In this document: positions 1 to 7,157 of the stretch, piece by piece | How positions within the stretch are numbered: position 1 is the first letter of the stretch | Layout: each line of letters opens with the position of its first letter | Assembly (NCBI GenBank): GCA_029266295.1 | Contig: JAQSXD010000124.1 | Location: 1-16,123, forward strand | Origin: Bacillota bacterium | Lineage (GTDB): Bacteria; Bacillota; Clostridia; Peptostreptococcales; Anaerovoracaceae | Length of the DNA: 16,123 bases | Direction of reading: 5' to 3' | Translations under genes and position numbers: made by a program | The notes under the pieces: model-generated | The model's input: only the letters and a program-made list of their open reading frames with translations | What the model was told of the DNA's origin: nothing | Database searches by the model: none

Positions 1-119
1 CAGGCCGAGCAGATGGTCAATATTGCTTTTCACTGTAACAATTTCCTGCATAGCCTTTTTTGTTTCCCGATACTCCCGGTAACATTGCGAATCACATAGT
101 TACGGATTTTATCGTTCAT
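1..119 (-). pseudogene. 5' part of a short unrecognised gene, apparently frameshifted, running off the left edge
   Basis: A strong ribosome binding site (GGGAGGTGA, 126-134) stands six bases before an ATG at 119-117 that opens MNDKIRNYVIRN. That frame reads only 29 codons and stops near position 30. The frame one base away stays open from 99 to the window edge and reads more like protein (REYRETKKAMQEI, then VKSNIDHLLGL). Joining the two frames by adding one base near the codons for IRN would restore one continuous reading. I see this as a small gene broken by a single-base loss, or as a sequencing error. I do not recognise the family. The tight coupling to the coding tail just upstream is typical of compact accessory operons such as phages or conjugative elements; that origin is inference. 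Confidence 0.4.
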
Positions 120-125
120 TCCGCG

Positions 126-266
126 TCACCTCCCGTTTTCGTTCCTTTTGCGCGGTTTGGTGCGCTCCTTGTCGGCAAAGGTTTCAGTTGTTTCAGAATA
201 GAGGGACGGCGGCTCTTGCCACGGTTCAGCACCAGTTTTGCTTGGTTGGAACCAAAACTGTATTGT
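126..266 (-). pseudogene. Remnant coding tail, C-terminal end of an unrecognised protein
   Basis: An open stretch of 46 codons on the minus strand ends in TGA at 128-126, directly overlapping the ribosome binding site of the next short gene. It reads FWFQPSKTGAEPWQEP near its start and KERTKPRKRNENGR at its end, with a composition that looks like protein: Pro/Glu-rich, then a basic tail. A TAA codon (269-267) sits just upstream and there is no ATG, GTG or TTG start in the stretch, so it cannot be a whole gene. I read it as the surviving 3' end of a gene whose front has been lost. The family is unknown and the stretch could be chance, though the stop/RBS overlap with the next start argues against that. 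Confidence 0.35.
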
Positions 267-298
267 TTAGTATTGCGTAAGCCTGGTCGTTCTAAGCC

Positions 299-335
299 GG
301 GAGCTGTCGACGATATTCGGCAGCTCCCTTATCCT
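299..335 (+). terminator. Strong hairpin, probable terminator or boundary structure
   Basis: A 12-bp stem (GGGAGCTGTCGA at 299-310 with TCGGCAGCTCCC at 317-328, one G-U wobble) closes a six-base loop. On the plus strand it is followed by TTATCCTTT, an imperfect U-run. No complete gene in the window reads into it from either side, so it may mark the edge of the decayed segment at the left. Function as a terminator is inference from shape. Confidence 0.45.
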
Positions 336-371
336 TTAATTGATTTATTATTGATTCTATCTTTTTATTAG

Positions 372-538
372 CTCAATCATCAAATTTTGTTCAATTTGCT
401 TTCAAATTGGTACTATTTTGCTTTTTTGTCGATTCTGACAAGATCCTGTCAGATTTAGAGGTGTTTTCGATTGTATCTTACCTTGCCTTATTATATAATA
501 GGGAAGTTAAAAACGTTTTAAGGGGTACGGAGTAACTT
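372..538 (+). promoter_or_regulatory. Promoter region of the EAL-domain gene, with an upstream inverted repeat
   Basis: A perfect -10 hexamer TATAAT lies at 494-499. It has TTGTAT at 471-476 exactly 17 bases upstream, a weak -35 box with only TTG matching consensus. This predicts a start near 506 and a leader of about 33 nt before the ribosome binding site GGAG at 529-532, six bases from the ATG. Upstream of the -35 is a perfect inverted repeat, TCTGACA (434-440) and TGTCAGA (447-453), well placed for an activator or repressor. The stretch around 379-410 alternates CAAATT and AATTTG. The rest is AT-rich and shows no gene. Confidence 0.5.
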
Positions 539-3505
539 ATGAAACGCAGTACTATCTACAGCACTTCTGTTCTACTGGTCCTAATTTTAATCGGCAGTAT
601 CATCCCCGTAGCCGGAGCGGAAAAGTCTCACGGTCAGTTGGCGTTTGTCTCAGCAGCAGACCGTTCTTCATCGACAGAATTATTCAATCCGCCCGTAAAA
701 TCCCAGACGATACGGATTGCTCAGATTGACCTTTCTAATTTTTTTGACTATGAGAAAAACGTCATTCCGTTGGGTTACGGTTATGAATATCTTCAGGAGA
801 TCGCAAATTATACCGGATGGTCCTATGAATTTGTTCCCGTTACTGCAGAAAGTGGTCTAAAGCTGCTGGAAGAGGGGAGCATTGATCTTTTGGCGCCAGT
901 GGCAAAGACACCTGAATTAATGCAGCGATATGACTTTTCTGAGAAAGAGATCGGCCTAAATTATTCCCTGCTCTGTGTTGCTGTAGAGAACAACAGCGTT
1001 GCATTCAATGACTTTGAGGCCCTTGACAAGATGAAAATCGGGCTCCTTGAAAACGCGCCTATCAATGCATCCATTGAGTCTTATGCGGAGAAAAAACATT
1101 TCAATATCGATACGATATTTTTTAGTAATCAGGCAGCACAGCTAAAAGCGCTTCATGACGGAAAAATCGATGCAATACTTACCAGCAGTTTGGAAAAGAG
1201 ACCGACAGAACGAGTGATTGCTAGATTTTCTCCCGTTCCCTACTATTTTATAACGGCAAAGGGCAATAACGAGCTCCTAAACCCATTGAATGACGCCATT
1301 GCCGATATTAAGGAAAGCAATCCCTACCACGATTACGAACTGCAGAAGAAGTATTATGATTATGAAGAAAATTCTATTCCGATCTTCACAGAGGAAGAAA
1401 AAAGGTTTATTAAAAATTCAGGCGTACTAAGTGCAGTATTCAACGCATATCTTCCGCCGATTGAATATTTTGATAAGGAAAGCAACGGATTTACGGGAAT
1501 CAATGCGGATATCATGGCGCTGATCAGTGAGAAATCCGGTCTAAAGTTTTCCTATTTAAAAGCACACTCCTACACAGAAGCCTTGCGTAAAATCTCTGAC
1601 GATCAAGCGGTCATGCTCACTGGAGCCGGTCAAAGTGCTTATTGGTCTGACTTGCACGGTCTTTTACTGACGGAACCTTACCTGACAGCCTCAGTAGTAC
1701 TGGTTAAAAATAAAAATGTAAACAATCTTGATTCTGCGACAGCCGCTCTGGTCAGAGACTCTTTATCATCAGCAGAATATATTAAAAAGACAAATCCCGA
1801 AATTAGAATCCTTTATTTCAATAGTCCGTTGGAATGTTTCGAGGCGGTCAATAGCGGAAGGGCAAGCATTACGTATGCTAATAGCTACGTAGCAGAAAAA
1901 TTTCTGGAAAGTCCTCGGCTGGACAACCTGGAAATTGTACGAACAGAAAATATAACGGAGGAGATTTCCATCGCAGTCTCTGAGTCAGCAAATCCGATTC
2001 TGCTTTCCATACTTAATAAATCACTGCGCAGTATATCAGACGCTCAACTAAACGGCATTATTTTTCAGCATACGGTAAATGCCAAGCAGGAGATTAGCCT
2101 GGAATATCTGTTTTATAAAAATCCAGGGTTCCTTTTGCTGTTCCTCTTTGTCCTTTTTCTGGCGACAACGGCTGCGTTTACATTCGTCATCAAGACCAAG
2201 AATACCCATACCCGGGAGATCAAGAAAGTGGCCTATACAGACAGTGTAACTGGAACATGGAACTATAACAGGTTTAAAGTCGAGGCGAAATCGATTCTGG
2301 AAAATCAAAAGAACAAGAAATATGCACTCTTTTACATCGATATCAATAAGTTCTCCTACTTCAATGATACCTTCGGATATCAGGCAGGCGATTTGATCCT
2401 TTCAGAAGTCTCTAAGGAGATGCAGCGTCATCTAAGGGACACCGAATGCTCCGCGAGATTTTCTGCCGATAACTTTGTCTGTCTTATGGAATATGAAAGC
2501 GATCTTTCCCTGATCGATCGAGGTCGGAACTTTCAGAAGAAATGTGAAGAACGGCTCAAAAAAATAAATAGCCGATATAAGATCTATTTTACAACTGCCA
2601 TTTACCGGATCCCCCCTGGAGAAACCGATATTCCCTCGATCGTCGGCAAAGCCGATATCGCCCACAAGACCCTTGGAAATGTTCGAAAAGAAAGCTTCGT
2701 TGTTTATAACGAGAAAATACAAAATGAGTTTAACCGAAAAAAGGAACTGGAAAGCTCCATGTACTCCGCGCTGAGAAATCAGGAATTTGTGGTTTATCTT
2801 CAGCCGAAAATGGATCTGATTTCAAATACGATCGTAGGCGCCGAAGCGCTTGTCAGATGGCAGCGTCCCAAAGAAGGACTGATACCGCCCTTGCAGTTTA
2901 TTCCGCTGTTTGAAAGCAACGGTTTTATCCTCGATTTGGATTTCTATGTCTACGAGAATGTGTGTATTTTACTCAGAAGGTGGCTGGATGAAGGGAAGCC
3001 GGCAATTCCAATTTCCGTCAACGTATCAAAAGCGCACCTTTCGAATCAACAGTTTGTTGCTCATTTGAAAGCCTTGACAAATAAGTACCAGATCCCTGCA
3101 GATTTGTTAGAGCTCGAATTGACAGAGACCATCTTTTTTCACAATTCAGAAGAGGCCTTCTCAATGATAAGAGAGTTAAAGAAGCTGGGCTTCCCGATTT
3201 CGATCGATGATTTCGGCTCCGGCTACTCCTCTCTGAACCTGTTAAAGGATCTGGTGGTAGATGTGCTGAAGCTTGACAAAGAATTTTTCCGAAAGGAAGG
3301 AATGACGCAGAAGGATAAGATCATCGTCGACGGAATTATCCAGATTGCTAACGACCTAAATCTTAAGATTATTTCCGAAGGAGTAGAGACGAAGGAACAG
3401 GTGGATTTTCTGATCAGCTCCGGCTGCCATATGGCCCAGGGCTTTTACTTTGCAAGACCTATGGCAATCGATGCCTTCGAATATCTTGCAGGCTTTAGAA
3501 AATAA
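539..3505 (+). CDS. Membrane sensor c-di-GMP phosphodiesterase: two SBP_bac_3-type domains, TM, degenerate GGDEF, EAL
   Basis: The 988-residue protein begins with a signal peptide or anchor (about 1-27). Two tandem extracellular domains like family-3 solute-binding proteins follow (about 56-285 and 290-515), then a transmembrane helix (about 530-552), a GGDEF-type domain (about 555-715) and an EAL domain (about 735-985). The GGDEF signature is replaced by SADNF (642-646), so no diguanylate cyclase activity is expected. The EAL domain keeps its catalytic set: EAL at 769-771, N828, ELTE at 860-863, DDFGSGY from 890, K911, EGVE from 947 and Q967. I infer that a small ligand (amino acid-like, from the fold) is sensed outside and c-di-GMP is hydrolysed inside. 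The degenerate GGDEF may bind GTP as a regulator, as in known composite proteins. The start is set by GGAG at 529-532. The ligand and pathway are not evident from neighbours. Confidence 0.9.
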   Translation: MKRSTIYSTSVLLVLILIGSIIPVAGAEKSHGQLAFVSAADRSSSTELFNPPVKSQTIRIAQIDLSNFFDYEKNVIPLGYGYEYLQEIANYTGWSYEFVPVTAESGLKLLEEGSIDLLAPVAKTPELMQRYDFSEKEIGLNYSLLCVAVENNSVAFNDFEALDKMKIGLLENAPINASIESYAEKKHFNIDTIFFSNQAAQLKALHDGKIDAILTSSLEKRPTERVIARFSPVPYYFITAKGNNELLNPLNDAIADIKESNPYHDYELQKKYYDYEENSIPIFTEEEKRFIKNSGVLSAVFNAYLPPIEYFDKESNGFTGINADIMALISEKSGLKFSYLKAHSYTEALRKISDDQAVMLTGAGQSAYWSDLHGLLLTEPYLTASVVLVKNKNVNNLDSATAALVRDSLSSAEYIKKTNPEIRILYFNSPLECFEAVNSGRASITYANSYVAEKFLESPRLDNLEIVRTENITEEISIAVSESANPILLSILNKSLRSISDAQLNGIIFQHTVNAKQEISLEYLFYKNPGFLLLFLFVLFLATTAAFTFVIKTKNTHTREIKKVAYTDSVTGTWNYNRFKVEAKSILENQKNKKYALFYIDINKFSYFNDTFGYQAGDLILSEVSKEMQRHLRDTECSARFSADNFVCLMEYESDLSLIDRGRNFQKKCEERLKKINSRYKIYFTTAIYRIPPGETDIPSIVGKADIAHKTLGNVRKESFVVYNEKIQNEFNRKKELESSMYSALRNQEFVVYLQPKMDLISNTIVGAEALVRWQRPKEGLIPPLQFIPLFESNGFILDLDFYVYENVCILLRRWLDEGKPAIPISVNVSKAHLSNQQFVAHLKALTNKYQIPADLLELELTETIFFHNSEEAFSMIRELKKLGFPISIDDFGSGYSSLNLLKDLVVDVLKLDKEFFRKEGMTQKDKIIVDGIIQIANDLNLKIISEGVETKEQVDFLISSGCHMAQGFYFARPMAIDAFEYLAGFRK

Positions 3506-3512
3506 GGGGGCT

Positions 3513-3550
3513 TTGTTTAAAAATAATACAAATGGTTATATCTTTTGTAT
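3513..3550 (+). promoter_or_regulatory. Possible weak promoter with overlapping inverted repeat, before the dioxygenase gene
   Basis: TTGTTT (3513-3518) and TTATAT (3536-3541) are 17 bases apart. A perfect 7-bp inverted repeat, ATACAAA (3526-3532) and TTTGTAT (3544-3550), overlaps the -10 box, as a repressor site might. No terminator separates this gene from the one upstream, so read-through is also possible. The hexamers are weak. Confidence 0.3.
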
Positions 3551-3570
3551 AGATAGGAGGTATCATTCAG

Positions 3571-4359
3571 ATGAAGGAAAGAATGCCTGCATTGTTTGTC
3601 GGTCATGGCTCACCTATGAATGCAATAGAAGATAACAACTTTTCCAGAACGTGGTCAAGGCTCGGGAAAGAATTTAAAAGGCCGGAGGCAATTCTTGTTG
3701 TTTCAGCCCATTGGTATACCCACGGAATACGAATTTCAGACACAACCAATCCCAAGATGATTTACGATATGTATGGATTTCCAGAAGCGCTCTACAATGT
3801 TCAATATCCTGTGAAGGGCAGCCCGGAAACGGCGCGACTAGTGAAAGATCTGGCCGAAGACGGAATACAAATTGATAACAGCTGGGGGATTGATCACGGT
3901 GCCTGGTCGGTTCTTTGCCATATGTATCCTGACGGTGACATTCCCGTATTGCAGCTGAGCGTTGACGCTTCCGCCGATGCAAACTCCCAGTACATCACAG
4001 GAAAGAAGCTGTCGCCCCTTAGAGATCTGGGCGTTATGATATTGGGCAGTGGAAATGTGGTGCACAATCTTGCAAAGCTTCGTTGGGATCAGGAAAACGG
4101 CTTCCCCTGGGCACTGGAGTTTGATCAATATATTAGCAACAAGATTGGGGCTGGCGATCACGAAGCCGTAATTCACTATAAAAATGCAGGTGATTGTGCA
4201 AAAAATGCATTCACTACACCGGAACATTTCTATCCGCTTCTCCCTGTCCTGGGAGCGGCAAAGCCTGAGGATCAGCTTACAATATTTAACGAGGAGTGTC
4301 TTATGGGCTCCCTGTCAATGACGAGCTATCTCTTTGATACCAGCACCGTATCAGTTTGA
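3571..4359 (+). CDS. ygiD: YgiD-type extradiol ring-cleavage dioxygenase (DODA family, zinc)
   Basis: This 262-residue protein matches E. coli YgiD, a DOPA 4,5-dioxygenase-like enzyme of the class III extradiol/LigB-like family, along its whole length. Visible landmarks are GHGSPM (H12), VVSAHW (H47), GIDHGAW (H109), GSGNVVHN (H165), TPEHFYPLL (H219) and MGSLSM near the end. By analogy with YgiD, H12, H47, H165 and H219 would be the zinc ligands. The family opens catechol rings using O2, which is odd in a presumed anaerobe, so the natural substrate here is uncertain. AGGAGG lies at 3555-3560, ten bases before the ATG at 3571. A second ATG at 3583 (MPALFVGHG), preceded by GGAAAG, is an alternative start that fits the family N-terminus equally well. 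There is no signal peptide, so the protein is cytoplasmic. Confidence 0.9.
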   Translation: MKERMPALFVGHGSPMNAIEDNNFSRTWSRLGKEFKRPEAILVVSAHWYTHGIRISDTTNPKMIYDMYGFPEALYNVQYPVKGSPETARLVKDLAEDGIQIDNSWGIDHGAWSVLCHMYPDGDIPVLQLSVDASADANSQYITGKKLSPLRDLGVMILGSGNVVHNLAKLRWDQENGFPWALEFDQYISNKIGAGDHEAVIHYKNAGDCAKNAFTTPEHFYPLLPVLGAAKPEDQLTIFNEECLMGSLSMTSYLFDTSTVSV

Positions 4360-4491
4360 ATTCGAACCGCTCCCAGCAGGATAAAAATGAACGAATCAGC
4401 CGAATTCGCCCGCACCATACGAACCTTTTTGGTACATTGAAATATATATGATAACAGGCATACGGAAGCAATGCCGATAGAGGTGTAAAGT

Positions 4492-5139
4492 ATGAATCGG
4501 GAAATTACATTAGGCTCCAACCATGCGGAATTTGAAAATAGCAGCCCTTCCGCACAGAGAAACAATATGGGCGACAGAAACAATACCATCAGCGTAGACG
4601 ATGCCGTGATTCAGTCGGTCAGAAGAAGTCAGGGAAACGGCTATGTAACAATCCAATATCCTGTGTCAGGACGTAACATGATGACATACATCCAGGTTGT
4701 GACACTGATTACGGGAAGAAACACCCGGATGAGGAATCAGTTCGGAAACCCCATTGGCCTGCGCGATCTAAGAGAGGGCATGGTCGTCAACGCGCGTTTT
4801 TCCTCCATGATGACGAGAAGTCAGCCACCTCAATCCAGAGCATCCAGTATTACGGTAGTACAGGAAAACGAATCCTCGATCATTGAGGAAGGAAGAGTGC
4901 TTGAAGTGGAATCCAGCCGTGGCTTTAATTATCTCCTCACTGGATTTGAGGATAATATCTATAGCCAGATGCGCTATACCATTACGAATGCGACACTCAT
5001 ACGAGACCGTCGCGGTAATCCCATTCCCCTCAGATCCATACGTCCGGGTCAGCTGGTCAGAATTGAGCGGGCCTCCTTCCAGACCATGAGCATCCCGCCA
5101 CAAACAACCGCGTTAACCGTTCAGGTTATTTCGGGGTGA
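4492..5139 (+). CDS. Unrecognised protein with an internal tandem duplication (two OB-like halves)
   Basis: The 215 residues have a polar N-terminus (1-36) with no signal peptide or membrane segment. Two related halves follow, about 39-123 and 133-213. The cores align without gaps, residues 77-123 against 167-213. Both contain RGNPI- or FGNPI-type turns (FGNPIGLRDLREG and RGNPIPLRSIRPG), then a PPQ (112-114 and 202-204) and a terminal beta-strand (SITVV and LTVQVI). The pattern of short beta-strands, a G-N-P-I turn, then L-R-x-[LI]-R-x-G and a valine-rich strand suggests a small beta-barrel similar in style to DUF5666-like domains; that is inference, not a family match. A good ribosome binding site (AGAGGTG, 4479-4485) fixes the start. 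The 132 bases upstream show no convincing promoter. Function is unknown. Confidence 0.8.
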   Translation: MNREITLGSNHAEFENSSPSAQRNNMGDRNNTISVDDAVIQSVRRSQGNGYVTIQYPVSGRNMMTYIQVVTLITGRNTRMRNQFGNPIGLRDLREGMVVNARFSSMMTRSQPPQSRASSITVVQENESSIIEEGRVLEVESSRGFNYLLTGFEDNIYSQMRYTITNATLIRDRRGNPIPLRSIRPGQLVRIERASFQTMSIPPQTTALTVQVISG

Positions 5140-5203
5140 TTGATTTGGGTTGATTATTTCGGACTGATTGGTTCTGGCTGACTGGTTCAGATCAATTGAA
5201 TCA

Positions 5204-5240
5204 GACTGAATCAGACCAATCGAATCAGTCTGATTCAGTC
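5204..5240 (+). repeat. 13-bp perfect inverted repeat within a repetitive TGAATCAGAC stretch
   Basis: GACTGAATCAGAC (5204-5216) and its exact reverse complement (5228-5240) flank an 11-base loop. The repeated words TGAATCAGAC, GATTGG and CTGATTCA fill 5160-5240, so other hairpins can form, including a palindrome GAATCAG-T-CTGATTC at 5222-5236. It lies between the stop codon of the duplicated-domain gene and the terminator that follows, and may add to termination or protect the mRNA 3' end. Confidence 0.6.
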
Positions 5241-5279
5241 AAAAAATCCCGGGCTGTCCGTATTGGAGCCCGGGATTTT
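5241..5279. terminator. Bidirectional intrinsic terminator between convergent genes
   Basis: AAAATCCCGGGCT (5243-5255) pairs perfectly with AGCCCGGGATTTT (5267-5279) around an 11-base loop. On the minus strand the stem is followed by six Ts just after the stop codon of the surface-protein gene, a textbook terminator. On the plus strand it is followed by four Ts and serves the genes coming from the left. Confidence 0.9.
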
Positions 5280-5282
5280 GTA

Positions 5283-7157
5283 CTAGTGGTTCTTGTCTTT
5301 GATATAGCGCATTAATATTGTTGCCACTTCCGCTCGGTTTGCCTGCGCCTGGGGATCCAGCAGACCTCCGTCTCTTCCGTTTAGAATTCCCGTCTCCACG
5401 GCCCACTGAAGAGCAGTATCGGCCCAACTGCTGATTTGGTCAGCGTCTTTGTATCCATCCAGACTCTTCTGTACAGACGGAGAACCCGCGTAGCGATATA
5501 AAATAGAAGCAAGCTGTTCCCGGGTGATATTCCCCTCAGGGTGGGAACCGTCGGATACATCGTTCTCACTTGCCCAACGCTGAGCCGAGGAATACCATGT
5601 TTCGCCGCCAGTTCCAGTTTGTCCGTCGTATCTTGACAGTGCTGTCCAAAGCATCCCACGCGTCATCGGTGCATTGGGTGAAAAACTGCTGGTTCCGGTA
5701 CCGGAAAGGATTTCTCTGCCGCTGGCAAAGCCTACCGCCTCATGGTACCACGCAGAAGCACTTACGTCTTCAAAGTTCCTACTGTTATTGATGATTTTTA
5801 TGGTAGCACCCGACGGAATCAAGGCAACCACACCATCGGTGTCTGGAACTGAGTCCTTCAGGATTGTCTCTGAGCCATCCTGATTCACAAGGATAACGAC
5901 GGTGCTCGAAGTGATACGCTCAACAGGAATTTTCACAACAATGGCTGTTTTTCCTGCTGTATTTACCGTAATGCGCGGTGCTGTATCTCGATCAGTGACA
6001 ATAGGCATTGTTGGTACAGGAAGCGTCAGCGCGCTGCCTGCTGCTGCCGAAACTGCGTTCTGGTTCAGCGTAACAGCAGAAGTCACTTGACCCGAAGAAG
6101 TGATTTCCGTTTTTGAGGAAGTCCCATTTTTATTCTCCATGGCAATGCTGGCAGATCCATCCGGCTGATCAATTCTTGTTGTCTTATCTCCGTTTACCTT
6201 GGTGCTGACAGTCGTAACGATCCCTGTTTTTTCATCTGTGGTTTTTGCAGTAACGGTACCGTTTTTGTCGGTTGAAGTTTCTGTTTTCGACGTGCTCTTG
6301 CTATTGTTATGCGAGCCTCCGGTTGAATAATCCGGAGTTGGATCCTGCGGCACTTCTACTGTAATCAGATCTCCGTTCAAGAGGGACACTCCCGAACCGG
6401 TTTGATCCAGCACGAGGCTGCTGCTCGATACACTCCATTTCCCCATGGTGATGGATTCCGGTAATTCTACGTTCCAGAGTTCTAAGAGCTGTAGAATTCT
6501 CTCCCGGATCGCGCTGTCTGTAAGATTTTCATTTAGGGTTGCAACAAGATCCGAATCCGACTGATAAGAGGTCAAGCCCTCTACTGCGCCGCAGCCGCCC
6601 TCGGTTCCTGTGATAACGACTCCCACGCCCACATTAGGGGAAAGTGTCACATCTCCGTTTTTCTGGGCGGATCTGTCACTGTAATAACCCGGCAGCAGCA
6701 AGCCGATTCCCGTGTTTCGTCCAGCAACACCGCCAATATCGGTGGTAGATTTTACTGAATGGATCTCCATATCCGTCACATTGTTAAAGCTTACACCGCT
6801 ATGAAAGCCCGTCACACCACCTGATGCGGTTTTATTTACCGTGCTGCTCACCTCGATGCTGCCCTTTGCAATGTTGCTGATCACTGCAGAACGGGCGAAG
6901 ATCCCCAACAGACCTCCCGCATAGATGCGGCTTCCAGACTGGGATGAAGCGGCAAGATTCACATTGACTGAGCAGTTATTGACCACACTTTTTTCCAGCC
7001 GCCCGGAGACAGCTCCGATATACACCGCGCCGGTATTCGACTTGGCGCTTAGATTACCGGTAACCGTAACACCGCTGATATAGCAGTTCCCCCGCCGACG
7101 CGGCCAGACCTGCGACAAATACATTGCGGCTGGCGTTCTTTGCATGGATCTCCACAT
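5283..7157 (-). CDS. C-terminal fragment of the surface flavoprotein: GLUG repeats, Ser/Thr linker, three SLH domains
   Basis: This open frame of 624 codons continues the upstream large gene after a frameshift at the C5 run (7089-7093). In-frame homology begins at NCYISGVTVTGN; the residues before that (MWRSMQRTP and following) are an out-of-frame reading of the upstream gene. The true content is a last set of GLUG-type repeats (to about 210), a Ser/Thr/Lys-rich low-complexity linker (about 275-345), a beta-rich domain (about 380-458) and three S-layer homology domains (about 461-510, 518-557 and 568-618). The first SLH opens with NFEDVSASAWYHEAV. SLH domains anchor proteins to pyruvylated secondary cell-wall polymer. 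With no signal peptide, this piece alone would not be exported. An accidental GGAG five bases before the second ATG could allow some internal initiation. Most likely it belongs to one gene with the upstream fragment, about 1,700 residues in all. Confidence 0.85.
   Translation of the reverse strand: MWRSMQRTPAAMYLSQVWPRRRGNCYISGVTVTGNLSAKSNTGAVYIGAVSGRLEKSVVNNCSVNVNLAASSQSGSRIYAGGLLGIFARSAVISNIAKGSIEVSSTVNKTASGGVTGFHSGVSFNNVTDMEIHSVKSTTDIGGVAGRNTGIGLLLPGYYSDRSAQKNGDVTLSPNVGVGVVITGTEGGCGAVEGLTSYQSDSDLVATLNENLTDSAIRERILQLLELWNVELPESITMGKWSVSSSSLVLDQTGSGVSLLNGDLITVEVPQDPTPDYSTGGSHNNSKSTSKTETSTDKNGTVTAKTTDEKTGIVTTVSTKVNGDKTTRIDQPDGSASIAMENKNGTSSKTEITSSGQVTSAVTLNQNAVSAAAGSALTLPVPTMPIVTDRDTAPRITVNTAGKTAIVVKIPVERITSSTVVILVNQDGSETILKDSVPDTDGVVALIPSGATIKIINNSRNFEDVSASAWYHEAVGFASGREILSGTGTSSFSPNAPMTRGMLWTALSRYDGQTGTGGETWYSSAQRWASENDVSDGSHPEGNITREQLASILYRYAGSPSVQKSLDGYKDADQISSWADTALQWAVETGILNGRDGGLLDPQAQANRAEVATILMRYIKDKNH

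Noticed and set aside
60..371. Plus-strand open frame of 103 codons
   Set aside because: No ribosome binding site, no domain-like content, and it runs antisense to the two remnant minus-strand readings and through a hairpin.
7086..7096. Programmed +1 ribosomal frameshift at the G5 run
   Set aside because: No stop codon or rare codon at the shift site and no downstream stimulatory structure evident; a sequence error, mutation or slippage variant is simpler.
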